Assembly: GCA_021604565.1 (NCBI GenBank)
Contig: BQJF01000026.1
Span: forward strand, 1-47,319
Source of the DNA: Minwuia thermotolerans
Lineage (GTDB): Bacteria > Pseudomonadota > Alphaproteobacteria > Minwuiales > Minwuiaceae
Direction: 5' to 3'
Length of the DNA stretch: 47,319 nt
A program made the translations under genes and the position numbers. Shown piece by piece: positions 34,394-42,119 of this stretch (position 1 is its first letter; each line of letters starts with the position of its first letter). Below the pieces are notes generated by a model. The model was not told where the DNA came from and made no database searches. It saw only the letters and a list, made by a program, of their open reading frames with translations.

Positions 34394-35434
34394 ATGTCGG
34401 CGCGCCATGATGTCCGGCGTCTCAACCGTTTCGCAGCACGGCTGTTCGAGAAGGCGGGAATGCCCGGCGACCGTTCGGCGCGGGTCGCGGCCCTGCTGAC
34501 CGACGCTGACATGATGGGGCATGACACCCATGGCCTGAACCTCGCCCCGCAGTACCTGGCCGCCCTGACCGCTGGCGAGATGCCCGCGACCGGCGAACCG
34601 AGACGCTTGTCGGATACCGGGCCGGTCGTGCTGTGGGATGGCAACTATCTCTCCGGGGTCTGGCTGGTGGACGCGGCGATGGACCTGGGGCTGGAGCGTG
34701 CACGGGAGTTCGGCCTCGCCGCCATCGGCATCCGCCGGTCCGGCCACATCGCCTGCCTGCAGAGCTTCCTGCCGAAGGCGACGGAGAAGGGTTTTCTTGT
34801 CCTGCTGCTCAGTTCCGACCCGGCTGCGAAGGGTGTTGCACCACCGGGCGCGACAGAGGCGGTCTATACCCCCAACCCGATTGCCGTCGGTATTCCGACC
34901 GAAACCGATCCGGTGCTGATCGATATCTCCTGCTCAATTACAACGATGGGCCTCGCCGGACGCCGGAAGGCGGAGGGTGAGCGGCTGCCCGGTGCTTGGC
35001 TGGTGGATGAGACAGGTTCGCCCACCGATGATCCGGAGGCCGGTGTGGCGCTGCTGCCGCTCGGCGGAACGGAGAGCGGCCACAAGGGCTTCGCGCTTGG
35101 CCTGATGGTAGAGGCGCTGACCTCCGCGCTCGGCGGTTTCGGGCGCAAGGACGGCCCGACGCAACATGGCGCGTCGGTCACATTGCTGCTGTTCGATCCG
35201 GAAGCCTTCGGCGGGCGGGAGGATTTCACGGCAGAGAGCAGTTTCCTCGCAGCGGCCTGCCGCGCGGCAAGCGTCCCGGAAGGCGCGGCACAGGTCCGCA
35301 TTCCCGGCGCGCGGGGTCTCGACGCTCGGCGCAAGGCGCTGGCGGAGGGCGTGGCGCTCTACCCCGGGATCATGGAACGACTGGCGGAATGGGCGGAACG
35401 ACTGGGTGTCGAGGTTCCCGATCCCCTGAACTGA
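34394..35434 (+). CDS. Malate/L-lactate dehydrogenase-family oxidoreductase (Ldh_2)
   Basis: A 346-residue NAD(P)-dependent 2-hydroxyacid dehydrogenase of the Ldh_2 fold (malate, sulfolactate, ureidoglycolate, 2,3-diketogulonate enzymes). Signatures are HDTHGLNLAPQYL near the N-terminus, the active-site region IRRSGHIACLQSF, TPNPIAVGIPTE and GGTESGHKGFALGLM. The ATG at 34394 is 4 nt after the DUF3237 stop. It probably oxidises a hydroxyacid in the same pathway as the aldolase that follows. Confidence 0.9.
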   Translation: MSARHDVRRLNRFAARLFEKAGMPGDRSARVAALLTDADMMGHDTHGLNLAPQYLAALTAGEMPATGEPRRLSDTGPVVLWDGNYLSGVWLVDAAMDLGLERAREFGLAAIGIRRSGHIACLQSFLPKATEKGFLVLLLSSDPAAKGVAPPGATEAVYTPNPIAVGIPTETDPVLIDISCSITTMGLAGRRKAEGERLPGAWLVDETGSPTDDPEAGVALLPLGGTESGHKGFALGLMVEALTSALGGFGRKDGPTQHGASVTLLLFDPEAFGGREDFTAESSFLAAACRAASVPEGAAQVRIPGARGLDARRKALAEGVALYPGIMERLAEWAERLGVEVPDPLN

Positions 35435-35456
35435 CGACTATGAAATGGAGGGCGAC

Positions 35457-36215
35457 ATGCGCACGAACAAGGTTCGCGATATCTGGAATGCCGGTGGCAA
35501 CGTGGTGAATGGCTGGGTCGCGTCGGCCAGTTCCTACACCGCCGAAATCATGGCTGCACAGGGATTTGATTCGGTTGGCGTGGATCTGCAGCACGGCATG
35601 ATCGATTTCGACCACGCCATCGCCATGCTGCAGGGAATCTCGGTGCAGGAGGCAACGCCGCTGGCGCGCATTCCCTGGAACGATCCGACCTGGATCATGA
35701 AGGTGCTGGATGCCGGTGCGATGGGCCTGGTCTGCCCGATGGTCAACACGGCGGAGGAAGCGACACACTTCGTGCAGGCAAGCCACTATCCGCCGCTGGG
35801 GTTCCGGTCCTTCGCCAATGTGCGCGGGCCGCTGTATGCCGGGTCCGACTACAAGGCCCGGTCGCGCGAGCTGGTCATCACCCTGGCCATGATCGAAACC
35901 AAGGACGCCCTGGACAATATCGAGGAGATCGTGGCCGTGGAGGGTCTGGACGCCGTCTATATCGGCCCCTCCGACCTTGCCATCGGTCTCGGGCATGACC
36001 CGGTCGGCGATCCCACGGAGCCGGAGGTTCTGGAGGCGATCACCCATATCCGCAAGGTATCGGAAGCCGCGGGCGTCAAGCCCTGCATCCATACAGCAGG
36101 CGGTGATCACGCCAGGAGGTGCTTCGAGGAAGGCTTCCGTCTCTGCACCCTGGCCAATGAGATCCGCTTCATCATCGACGGCGCGCAGCGGGAGATCGGC
36201 AAGGCCCGCGCCTGA
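35457..36215 (+). CDS. HpcH/HpaI-family class II aldolase
   Basis: A 252-residue metal-dependent pyruvate aldolase. VGVDLQHGMIDFD carries the base and phosphate-like site, ARIPWNDPTWIMKVLDAGA is the family barrel motif, and metal ligands are Glu in AMIETKDAL and Asp in YIGPSDLAIGLG. It cleaves 4-hydroxy-2-oxoacids to pyruvate plus an aldehyde. The ATG at 35457 follows GGAGGG with short spacing; an ATG at 35445 is less likely. It is the last gene of the DUF3237-DUF3237-dehydrogenase-aldolase operon. Confidence 0.92.
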   Translation: MRTNKVRDIWNAGGNVVNGWVASASSYTAEIMAAQGFDSVGVDLQHGMIDFDHAIAMLQGISVQEATPLARIPWNDPTWIMKVLDAGAMGLVCPMVNTAEEATHFVQASHYPPLGFRSFANVRGPLYAGSDYKARSRELVITLAMIETKDALDNIEEIVAVEGLDAVYIGPSDLAIGLGHDPVGDPTEPEVLEAITHIRKVSEAAGVKPCIHTAGGDHARRCFEEGFRLCTLANEIRFIIDGAQREIGKARA

Positions 36216-36238
36216 CCACGACAGTCCCGCGACCTGCC

Positions 36239-36272
36239 TGACGACGCTGGCAGCAATGTGCCGGCGTCGTCA
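36239..36272. terminator. Strong hairpin between convergent genes
   Basis: A 13-bp stem with one G-T pair (TGACGACGCTGGC / GCCGGCGTCGTCA) and an 8-nt loop lies between the aldolase and glutaminase stops. No T-run follows on either strand, but position and strength suggest a shared bidirectional transcript end. Confidence 0.6.
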
Positions 36273-36283
36273 CTGGCCGGGAT

Positions 36284-37204
36284 TCAGAAAACCGACAGGC
36301 CGGTCAGTGCGGCGAATTTCTCCAGTGCCATGGTCCCGACGAGGGAGTTCCCCTGGGCGCTGAGGCCCGGCGACCAGACCGCCACCGACAGTTCCCCCGG
36401 CGCGATGGCCACGATACCACCGCCGACACCACTCTTTCCCGGCAAGCCGACGTGAAACGCGAAGTCGCCGGATGCGTCGTAGTGGCCGCAGGTCAGCATG
36501 ATCGCATTGATGCGCCGAGCCCGCCGTTCCGACACCACCCGTCGGCCCGTGACGGGGTCCATGCCGCTGTTGGCGAGGAACAGCATCGACCGTGCGAGCC
36601 CCAGGCACGACATTTCCAGCGCGCACTGGTGAAAGTAGACGTGCAGCACATCTTCGGGCGAATTGTGCAGATTGCCGAAGCTGCGCATGAAGTTCGCCAC
36701 GGCTGCATTGCGGAAACCGGTCTCTCGCTCCGATGCGGCAACGCGGGGGTCGATCCGTACAGGCTCCCCTTCCGCGAGCTCGGTCGCGAACTGCAGGATG
36801 GCCTCCACCGCGCCATCACGGCCATAGCGGCTGACCAGCACATCTGTCGAGATCAGCGCACCGGCATTGATCAGAGGATTGCGGGGAATTCCGTTCTCGT
36901 GCTCCAACTGAACCAGAGAATTGAAGGGATCGCCTGAGGGTTCGCGACCTGCGCGCTTCCAGTAGGACTCCCCGATTGCTTCCAGCGCCATGGTCAGGCT
37001 GATGACCTTGGTGACGCTCTGCAGCGAGAACTGGCGGTCTGCCCGACCGACCGAACACCGTTCCCCTGCCCGCGTGACGACGGCCATGCCGAAGTTCATC
37101 GGATCGACTTCGGCCAGTGCGGGAATGTAGTTGGCGACCTTGCCGGTGCCCCGTTGTGGCTCGATCGTCTGCGCCACTTCCCAGAGAATTTCCTGGTAGT
37201 TCAT
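36284..37204 (-). CDS. glsA: Glutaminase
   Basis: A 306-residue glutaminase of the beta-lactamase-like serine-dependent family, converting glutamine to glutamate and ammonium. The catalytic SxxK is S63-V-T-K66 in FSLQSVTKV. Other family blocks are NPLINAGAL, the Tyr/Asn region SERETGFRNAAVA, and GLPGKSGVGGGIVAI. Length matches the bacterial family. The ATG at 37204 has GAGG 7 nt upstream; the ATG at 37216 does not. Ammonium release links it to the nitrogen theme of the Liv transporter and Amt-kinase. Confidence 0.95.
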   Translation of the reverse strand: MNYQEILWEVAQTIEPQRGTGKVANYIPALAEVDPMNFGMAVVTRAGERCSVGRADRQFSLQSVTKVISLTMALEAIGESYWKRAGREPSGDPFNSLVQLEHENGIPRNPLINAGALISTDVLVSRYGRDGAVEAILQFATELAEGEPVRIDPRVAASERETGFRNAAVANFMRSFGNLHNSPEDVLHVYFHQCALEMSCLGLARSMLFLANSGMDPVTGRRVVSERRARRINAIMLTCGHYDASGDFAFHVGLPGKSGVGGGIVAIAPGELSVAVWSPGLSAQGNSLVGTMALEKFAALTGLSVF

Positions 37205-37220
37205 GAAGGGCCTCATCTGG

Positions 37221-37248
37221 ACCGTTCGCGCGCCATTGCGTGAACGGT
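37221..37248. promoter_or_regulatory. Hairpin upstream of glsA
   Basis: A 10-bp stem with one G-T pair (ACCGTTCGCG / CGTGAACGGT) and an 8-nt loop lies in the 75-bp gap between the pseudo-receiver stop and glsA. It may end the phosphorelay-like transcript or act as a glsA leader or operator. No T-run follows. Confidence 0.45.
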
Positions 37249-37279
37249 TCAGTCTAGCGCCTTCTGCATGCCGCAGGGA

Positions 37280-37840
37280 TCATTCTGCTGCGGTGGCGCT
37301 TTCCGCTTCGTCTTCACCTTCATCGTCGTCGATCTCGATCTCCAGGCTGCGACGCTCCATACCGCCCGGGGCGCCCACATCCTTGAACCGACGGCAGGGA
37401 CCTACGTACTTTTCCTGATCGACGAAGGGTCGCGGATGATTGGCCACCCAGGACAGCCGGTCATAAAGGCCACCTGGCGAGAGCGGCAGGGTCAGCACCA
37501 TGTTGGCACCTGCATCGCGAGAGATCGTGACGGCGCCGATGGTCGTGTGTCCCAGGGTCATCAGGATCGGAATATGTCGCGCAGGGTTGCGGCGGTTCTC
37601 GCGAACGCTGCGGACCAGATCCGCGCCCCCCTTGCCGTCGATGTTGTAGTTCACGATCAGCAGATCGACCGTGCCGCGCTGGATCAGTTTGCTGGCCTGT
37701 TCGACGGTCTGCGCGTGAACGACAGGATCGGCACCGAAGGACTTCAGGATCGACTGCGTGATCCGGAAGGCCGGTTCACCCGAATCCGCGACAAGAACGG
37801 AAATGTTCTTGAGATTGATATCCTTGGCCGGACCCTTCAT
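37280..37840 (-). CDS. Pseudo-receiver protein, paralogue of the receiver at 38385
   Basis: A 186-residue receiver-fold protein colinear with its neighbour at 38385-38966. The phospho-acceptor Asp is Asn (N64 in IVNYN), the switch Lys is Leu (L118 in TLPL), and one acidic-pocket residue is Ser (D19-S20). The conserved Thr (T95) remains. It should not take phosphate in the usual way. Residues 136-152 carry the tail PRPFVDxExYxGPCRRF, shared with the paralogue, and the C-terminus is strongly acidic (EIEIDDDEGEDEAE). It is the last gene of the trio. A role as a fixed-state antagonist or scaffold is inferred. Confidence 0.88.
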   Translation of the reverse strand: MKGPAKDINLKNISVLVADSGEPAFRITQSILKSFGADPVVHAQTVEQASKLIQRGTVDLLIVNYNIDGKGGADLVRSVRENRRNPARHIPILMTLGHTTIGAVTISRDAGANMVLTLPLSPGGLYDRLSWVANHPRPFVDQEKYVGPCRRFKDVGAPGGMERRSLEIEIDDDEGEDEAESATAAE

Positions 37841-37879
37841 CAGGATGGCTTCCCTCAGTTGTCTCGCGTTCGCTGTACG

Positions 37880-38383
37880 TCAGCCAATATTACCATCTGG
37901 TTCAGGATAATGATCCACCAGTTGGCGCAAGGCACCCATCAGTGCCCCGAGTTCGCCCTCGCCATCCCGCTTGAAGGCCGGCGTGCTGACCAGCCGCAGC
38001 GCATTCAGGTGCGTCTGCATTGCATGCGAATCGTTGCGTCCGGCCTCGTTCAGTCGATGGATCAGTTCGCAGAAGCTGTCGGCAACAATCGTCACGGCCT
38101 CATAGTCGAATGTGGCGCCAAGATTGCGGATCTGGTTCGACAGGCCATAGGCCTCCTCCCCATGCGGATTGGGAAAGGTCACGTCCTGGCCTGCCTTGTC
38201 AACCGCCGACCAGAGCTCACGCAGCAATCCATCAACCCATTCCAGGTACTCCGGCTCCAGTTCCGTCACCGCGGTCTGTCCGGCCTCGATTGCCGCGTCT
38301 CGGGAGATCGTGGGTTTCTGACGCGCGATCTGCGTGAACCGTGTGGGCACGATCCGTGCCTCATTTGTCTTGTTGTTCGGCAT
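37880..38383 (-). CDS. HPt-like protein lacking the phospho-His
   Basis: A 167-residue helical protein that I do not recognise as a named family. Residues 78-90 align with the HPt core A-H-x-L-K-G-x-x-x-N-[IL]-G-A as A78-Y79-G-L81-S-N-Q-I-R-N87-L88-G89-A90, with Tyr at the phospho-His position and Ser at the Lys. Helices before (EPEYLEWVDGLLREL) and after (VADSFCELIHRLNEAG) fit a four-helix bundle. It starts 1 nt after the active receiver gene and ends 39 bp before the pseudo-receiver. The HPt call is an inference from layout and context. Confidence 0.6.
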   Translation of the reverse strand: MPNNKTNEARIVPTRFTQIARQKPTISRDAAIEAGQTAVTELEPEYLEWVDGLLRELWSAVDKAGQDVTFPNPHGEEAYGLSNQIRNLGATFDYEAVTIVADSFCELIHRLNEAGRNDSHAMQTHLNALRLVSTPAFKRDGEGELGALMGALRQLVDHYPEPDGNIG

Positions 38384-38384
38384 G

Positions 38385-38966
38385 CTACTGGATTCCGGTT
38401 GACGAGATCATGGGGCTTGGCGGACGGCCTGATCGGCCGCGCATTGCTGTGCCTGCTTCGGTCTTGTTCTTCATTCTGCGCTCAATCTGGTTGGGGGCGC
38501 CTGCCGCGCGAAACCGACGACAGGGACCGGCATAGACTTCGTGATCAACGAACGGACGTGGTCGGTGAGCAATCGCCGCAAGACGTTCATAGAGCGCCTG
38601 CACGGAGACCGGTTTCGTCAGCACGAGGTTGGCTCCGCTGTCGCGGCAGCGTCCCACATCGCGCGCGGTCAGATGACCGCAAGTGATCAGCACCGGGATA
38701 TAGCGTGCCGGATGCTGGGGGGTACGACGCAGTTCCTTCACGAAATCCGGCCCCTGACCGTTGCCGAGGAAGTAATCACAGATCAGGACATCAATGCCAC
38801 CGAACATCAGTCGGTCGCGTGTGCCCGGCAGACTGCCCGAATGATGAATGAACACGGCACCAAAGCCCTGCAGGATCGACTGCATGACCCTGCGACCGCC
38901 CTCGTTCTCATCCGCGACGAGAAAGTTGACCTGCGCCAGGTTGATGTGTTGCTCGGCCAGCTTCAT
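38385..38966 (-). CDS. Response-regulator receiver protein with GPCRRF tail
   Basis: A 193-residue protein with an apparently active receiver: D19-E20 acidic pocket, acceptor D64 (ICDYFL), T95 and switch K118 (LTKPV). Beyond it lies the tail PRPFVDHExYxGPCRRF at 136-152, shared residue for residue in position with the pseudo-receiver at 37280, then a basic C-terminus. There is no DNA-binding domain. It is the first gene of the trio, 59 bp downstream of livM on the same strand. AAGGG precedes the ATG. Confidence 0.88.
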   Translation of the reverse strand: MKLAEQHINLAQVNFLVADENEGGRRVMQSILQGFGAVFIHHSGSLPGTRDRLMFGGIDVLICDYFLGNGQGPDFVKELRRTPQHPARYIPVLITCGHLTARDVGRCRDSGANLVLTKPVSVQALYERLAAIAHRPRPFVDHEVYAGPCRRFRAAGAPNQIERRMKNKTEAGTAMRGRSGRPPSPMISSTGIQ

Positions 38967-39025
38967 GACCCTTGTTTCGCAATTGAACAGGGTCGCAGCC
39001 TATACCCGCCGGGGTAAAATGACGG

Positions 39026-40402
39026 TTAACGCCGCACCACTTCGGGCAGCAGCCCCCGTGGACTGAAGCGCATCACCAGCAAAAGGATCAGTCCCATGGT
39101 GAACAGGCGCATGTGCGCGGCCCCCTCGATCAGGTGCAGACGCAGGGCGTTATCCTCTGCCAGACCCGACGTGAGCGTGGACATCAGCCACAGTCCGACC
39201 GGCTCCGCCTCGATCCACAGGAACCAGATCAGGAAGCCCCCCAGGACAGCGCCATAATTGTTCCCGGAACCGCCGACGATCACCATGACCCAGATCAGGA
39301 AGGTGAAGCGCAACGGGTTGTAGGTGCCTGGCGTGAACTGTCCGTCCAGCGTTGTCAGCATGGCCCCGGCAACGCCGACAACTGCGGAACCCAGCACGAA
39401 GACCTGCAGATGGCGTCGGGTCACGTTCTTGCCCATGGCACTGGCCGCGACCTCATTGTCGCGAATGGCGCGCATCATGCGCCCCCAGGGCGATTTCAGC
39501 GCCCGTTCGCTGAACCAGAGCACGGCAAGCAGGACAGCCGCGAAGAGCAGCACATAGCAGAGCTTCACGAAGATGCTGGAACCATCGATCACGAACTGCT
39601 GCAGCGCATCCGACCTGGCCGCGGGTTCGAGCACCTGCAGGCTGCTGCTGTTCAGGCTCTCGATCATGTTTCGGAACCAGCCGGTTTCCTGCAGATCGAT
39701 CTCGTAGGGAACGGGGCGGTCGAGGCCGCTGACGTTCTTCACGCCGCGGGTCAGCCAGTCCTCGTTCTTCAGGATGGCAATGACGATCTCGGAAATGCCG
39801 AGGGTCGCGATCGCCAGATAGTCGGACCGCAGGCCCAGTGCGATGCGCCCGACGATGAAAGCCGCCCCCGCCGCGAAGACGCCGCCCACCGCCCAGGAGA
39901 AGATGATCGGCAGCCCCAGACCACCGAGATAGCCCGTCTTGGCCGGATCGACCCCTTCGATGGCGTCCACTGCCGGATCAAAGAAGGCACGCGCCGCGAA
40001 GTAACCGATCCCGACGATCAGGGTCATGCCGATGATGCGGGCCGGACCGCGCGGCAAGCGGCGATGCGCGAAGATGGCGACGATCACCGTGGCGATCACG
40101 ACCGCCAGCGCCAGAAACACCCCCGTACCGCCGACCGACCAGGCCTCACCGACGGGTGACTTGGAGACCAGGACACCTGCAATACCACCAAGCGCGGCAA
40201 AGCCCATGATCCCGACATTGAACAATCCGGCATAGCCCCACTGGATATTGACCCCCAGGGCCATGACGGCAGAGATCAGGCAGAGCTGCAGGATAGAAAG
40301 GCTGACCGACCAGGACTGTCCGAGGCCCACCGCGATCAGCGCCACAGCCATGATGGCGAAGGTGATCAGGCCGCGATTGCGGGTGGCGTCACCGGCACTC
40401 AT
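39026..40402 (-). CDS. livM: Branched-chain amino acid ABC transporter permease LivM
   Basis: A 458-residue inner-membrane permease with about ten hydrophobic segments. The family motif AVMALGVNIQWGYAGLFNVGIMGF is near the N-terminus, and the ABC-contacting loop is RAIRDNEVAASAMG near residues 310-325. It is longer than E. coli LivM (about 425) because of an extra periplasmic-loop region around 240-275. The start overlaps the livH stop (ATGA). It is the last gene of the transporter operon. Confidence 0.94.
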   Translation of the reverse strand: MSAGDATRNRGLITFAIMAVALIAVGLGQSWSVSLSILQLCLISAVMALGVNIQWGYAGLFNVGIMGFAALGGIAGVLVSKSPVGEAWSVGGTGVFLALAVVIATVIVAIFAHRRLPRGPARIIGMTLIVGIGYFAARAFFDPAVDAIEGVDPAKTGYLGGLGLPIIFSWAVGGVFAAGAAFIVGRIALGLRSDYLAIATLGISEIVIAILKNEDWLTRGVKNVSGLDRPVPYEIDLQETGWFRNMIESLNSSSLQVLEPAARSDALQQFVIDGSSIFVKLCYVLLFAAVLLAVLWFSERALKSPWGRMMRAIRDNEVAASAMGKNVTRRHLQVFVLGSAVVGVAGAMLTTLDGQFTPGTYNPLRFTFLIWVMVIVGGSGNNYGAVLGGFLIWFLWIEAEPVGLWLMSTLTSGLAEDNALRLHLIEGAAHMRLFTMGLILLLVMRFSPRGLLPEVVRR

Positions 40403-41418
40403 ATCACCTTCCCCCTGAATATTCCGGTGGGTCTGACCAGCAGCACCACCACAAGGATGATGAAGGAGACCGCGAACTTGTAGTCGGTGGAAAGAAGCTG
40501 GACCAGCGTGTCAGGCGCCATGTCGTCGGGCAGCAGATAACGCAGGAACTTCTTGTAGGCATAGGTGATCGTGACCTCCGAAAAGGCGATCACGAAGCCA
40601 CCGACGATGGCCCCCAGCGGTTGCCCGATCCCACCCACGATCGCCGCCGCGAACATGGGCAGCAGCAACTGGAAGTAGGTGAAGGGCTTGAAGCTCTTGT
40701 CCAGGCCGTACAGCGTGCCCGCGATGGCGGCCAGGCTTGCCGCGATGATCCATGTCACCAGCACCACACGGTCAGGATCGATACCGGACAGCAGCGCCAG
40801 ATCCTCGTTGTCCGAATAGGCGCGCATGGACTTGCCCGTGCGGGTCCGCTGCAGGAACCAGAACAGCGCGCTCACCACCAGGATGGCCACGACAACGGTC
40901 AGGGCCTGGGTCTGGCGGACCGCGATGCCTTCGCCCAGTCCCGTCAGTTCCTTGAATTCGCGGAACGTGATCAGGAACCGTGCGCCATCCGCAAATGCCT
41001 GATCATCGGGACCGATGATGAAGCGGACGATGCCGTTCAGCATGAACATGACGCCGACGGAGGCGATGACGAAGATGATCGGCTTGCTCTTCTGCTTGCG
41101 GTAGAAGCGGAACACCGCCCGATCCGCCACCAGCGCGATCATGATTGCCCCCAGAATGCCGAAGGGCAGCGCCAGCAGTGCGGTTGGCAGTGGGGCGATG
41201 CCGATGCCCCAGCTCTGGAACAGCCAGGTGACCAGGATGACGACCATGGTGCCAAAGGCCATCAGATCACCATGGGCAAAGTTGGCAAAACGCAGGATGC
41301 CGAAGACCAGCGTGATCCCCAGCGCACCCAGCGCAAGCTGGGAGCCATAGGCCAGTGCCGGAACAACGACGAAATTGCTGAACAGGGCGAGGGCATTGAG
41401 GATATCGATCATCATCAC
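40399..41418 (-). CDS. livH: Branched-chain amino acid ABC transporter permease LivH
   Basis: A 339-residue permease with about eight to nine membrane segments, paired with LivM. Family motifs are GSQLALGALGITLVFGILRFANFAHGDLMAFG and the EAA-type loop MRAYSDNEDLALLSGID. Three ATG codons begin the gene; the first overlaps the livF stop (ATGA). Its end overlaps livM in the same way. Longer than E. coli LivH (about 308) through an extended loop near 120-160. Confidence 0.94.
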   Translation of the reverse strand: MMMIDILNALALFSNFVVVPALAYGSQLALGALGITLVFGILRFANFAHGDLMAFGTMVVILVTWLFQSWGIGIAPLPTALLALPFGILGAIMIALVADRAVFRFYRKQKSKPIIFVIASVGVMFMLNGIVRFIIGPDDQAFADGARFLITFREFKELTGLGEGIAVRQTQALTVVVAILVVSALFWFLQRTRTGKSMRAYSDNEDLALLSGIDPDRVVLVTWIIAASLAAIAGTLYGLDKSFKPFTYFQLLLPMFAAAIVGGIGQPLGAIVGGFVIAFSEVTITYAYKKFLRYLLPDDMAPDTLVQLLSTDYKFAVSFIILVVVLLVRPTGIFRGKVI

Positions 41419-42119
41419 CCTCCCAGGAACGAGCGGCGGACTTCCGGGTTGGCCAGCAGGGCCTCTCCCGTGTCCGTGAAACGGTTTTCGCCGGTGACCA
41501 GCACAAAGCCCCGGTCGGCGATGTTCAGCGCCTGACGCGCGTTCTGCTCCACCATCAGGATGGCGATGCCGGTGTTGCGGATCTCCAGGATGCGGTCGAA
41601 CAGTTCGTCCATGACGATCGGTGAAACACCGGCTGTCGGTTCATCCAGCATCAGCACGCTGGGCTGGGTCATCAGCGCCCGCCCGACCGCGACCTGCTGG
41701 CGCTGGCCACCGGAAAGCTCGCCAGCCGCCTGCGCCCGCTTCTCGGCCAGGATGGGAAACAGGTCGAACACCTGCTCCATCGTCACGCTGATGTCGTCGC
41801 GACGCAGGAATGCCCCCATCTCCAGGTTCTCCTGCACGCTCATTCCGGCAAAGACATTGCTGGTCTGGGGAACGAAGGCCATGCCCTGCTTCACGCGATC
41901 CTGTGGCGACAGCCCCGTGATGTCCCTGTCGCCCAGCCGGACCTGACCTTCGCGCAGGTTCAGCATGCCGAAAACGGCCTTCATGGCTGTCGACTTGCCC
42001 GCGCCATTGGGGCCGACGATCACGGCGATCTCGCCCTTGTCGACCTCGATGGTGCAGCCGCGCAGGATGTCCGCGCCGCCATAGCCCCCGGTCATCGCCT
42101 CGCCAATCAGGAAGCTCAT
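41415..42119 (-). CDS. livF: Branched-chain amino acid ABC transporter ATPase LivF
   Basis: A 234-residue ATP-binding subunit. Walker A is GPNGAGKST, the signature LSGGQRQQVAVGRA, Walker B LMLDEPTAG, and the H-loop region VEQN. The C-terminus ends RRSFLGG, typical for LivF. It overlaps livG upstream and livH downstream by 4 nt each, so translation is coupled. Confidence 0.95.
   Translation of the reverse strand: MSFLIGEAMTGGYGGADILRGCTIEVDKGEIAVIVGPNGAGKSTAMKAVFGMLNLREGQVRLGDRDITGLSPQDRVKQGMAFVPQTSNVFAGMSVQENLEMGAFLRRDDISVTMEQVFDLFPILAEKRAQAAGELSGGQRQQVAVGRALMTQPSVLMLDEPTAGVSPIVMDELFDRILEIRNTGIAILMVEQNARQALNIADRGFVLVTGENRFTDTGEALLANPEVRRSFLGG

Noticed and set aside
39003-39016. TACCC-GCCG-GGGTA hairpin after livM as an intrinsic terminator
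   Set aside because: The stem is only 5 bp and no T-run follows on the minus strand, so it is too weak to call.
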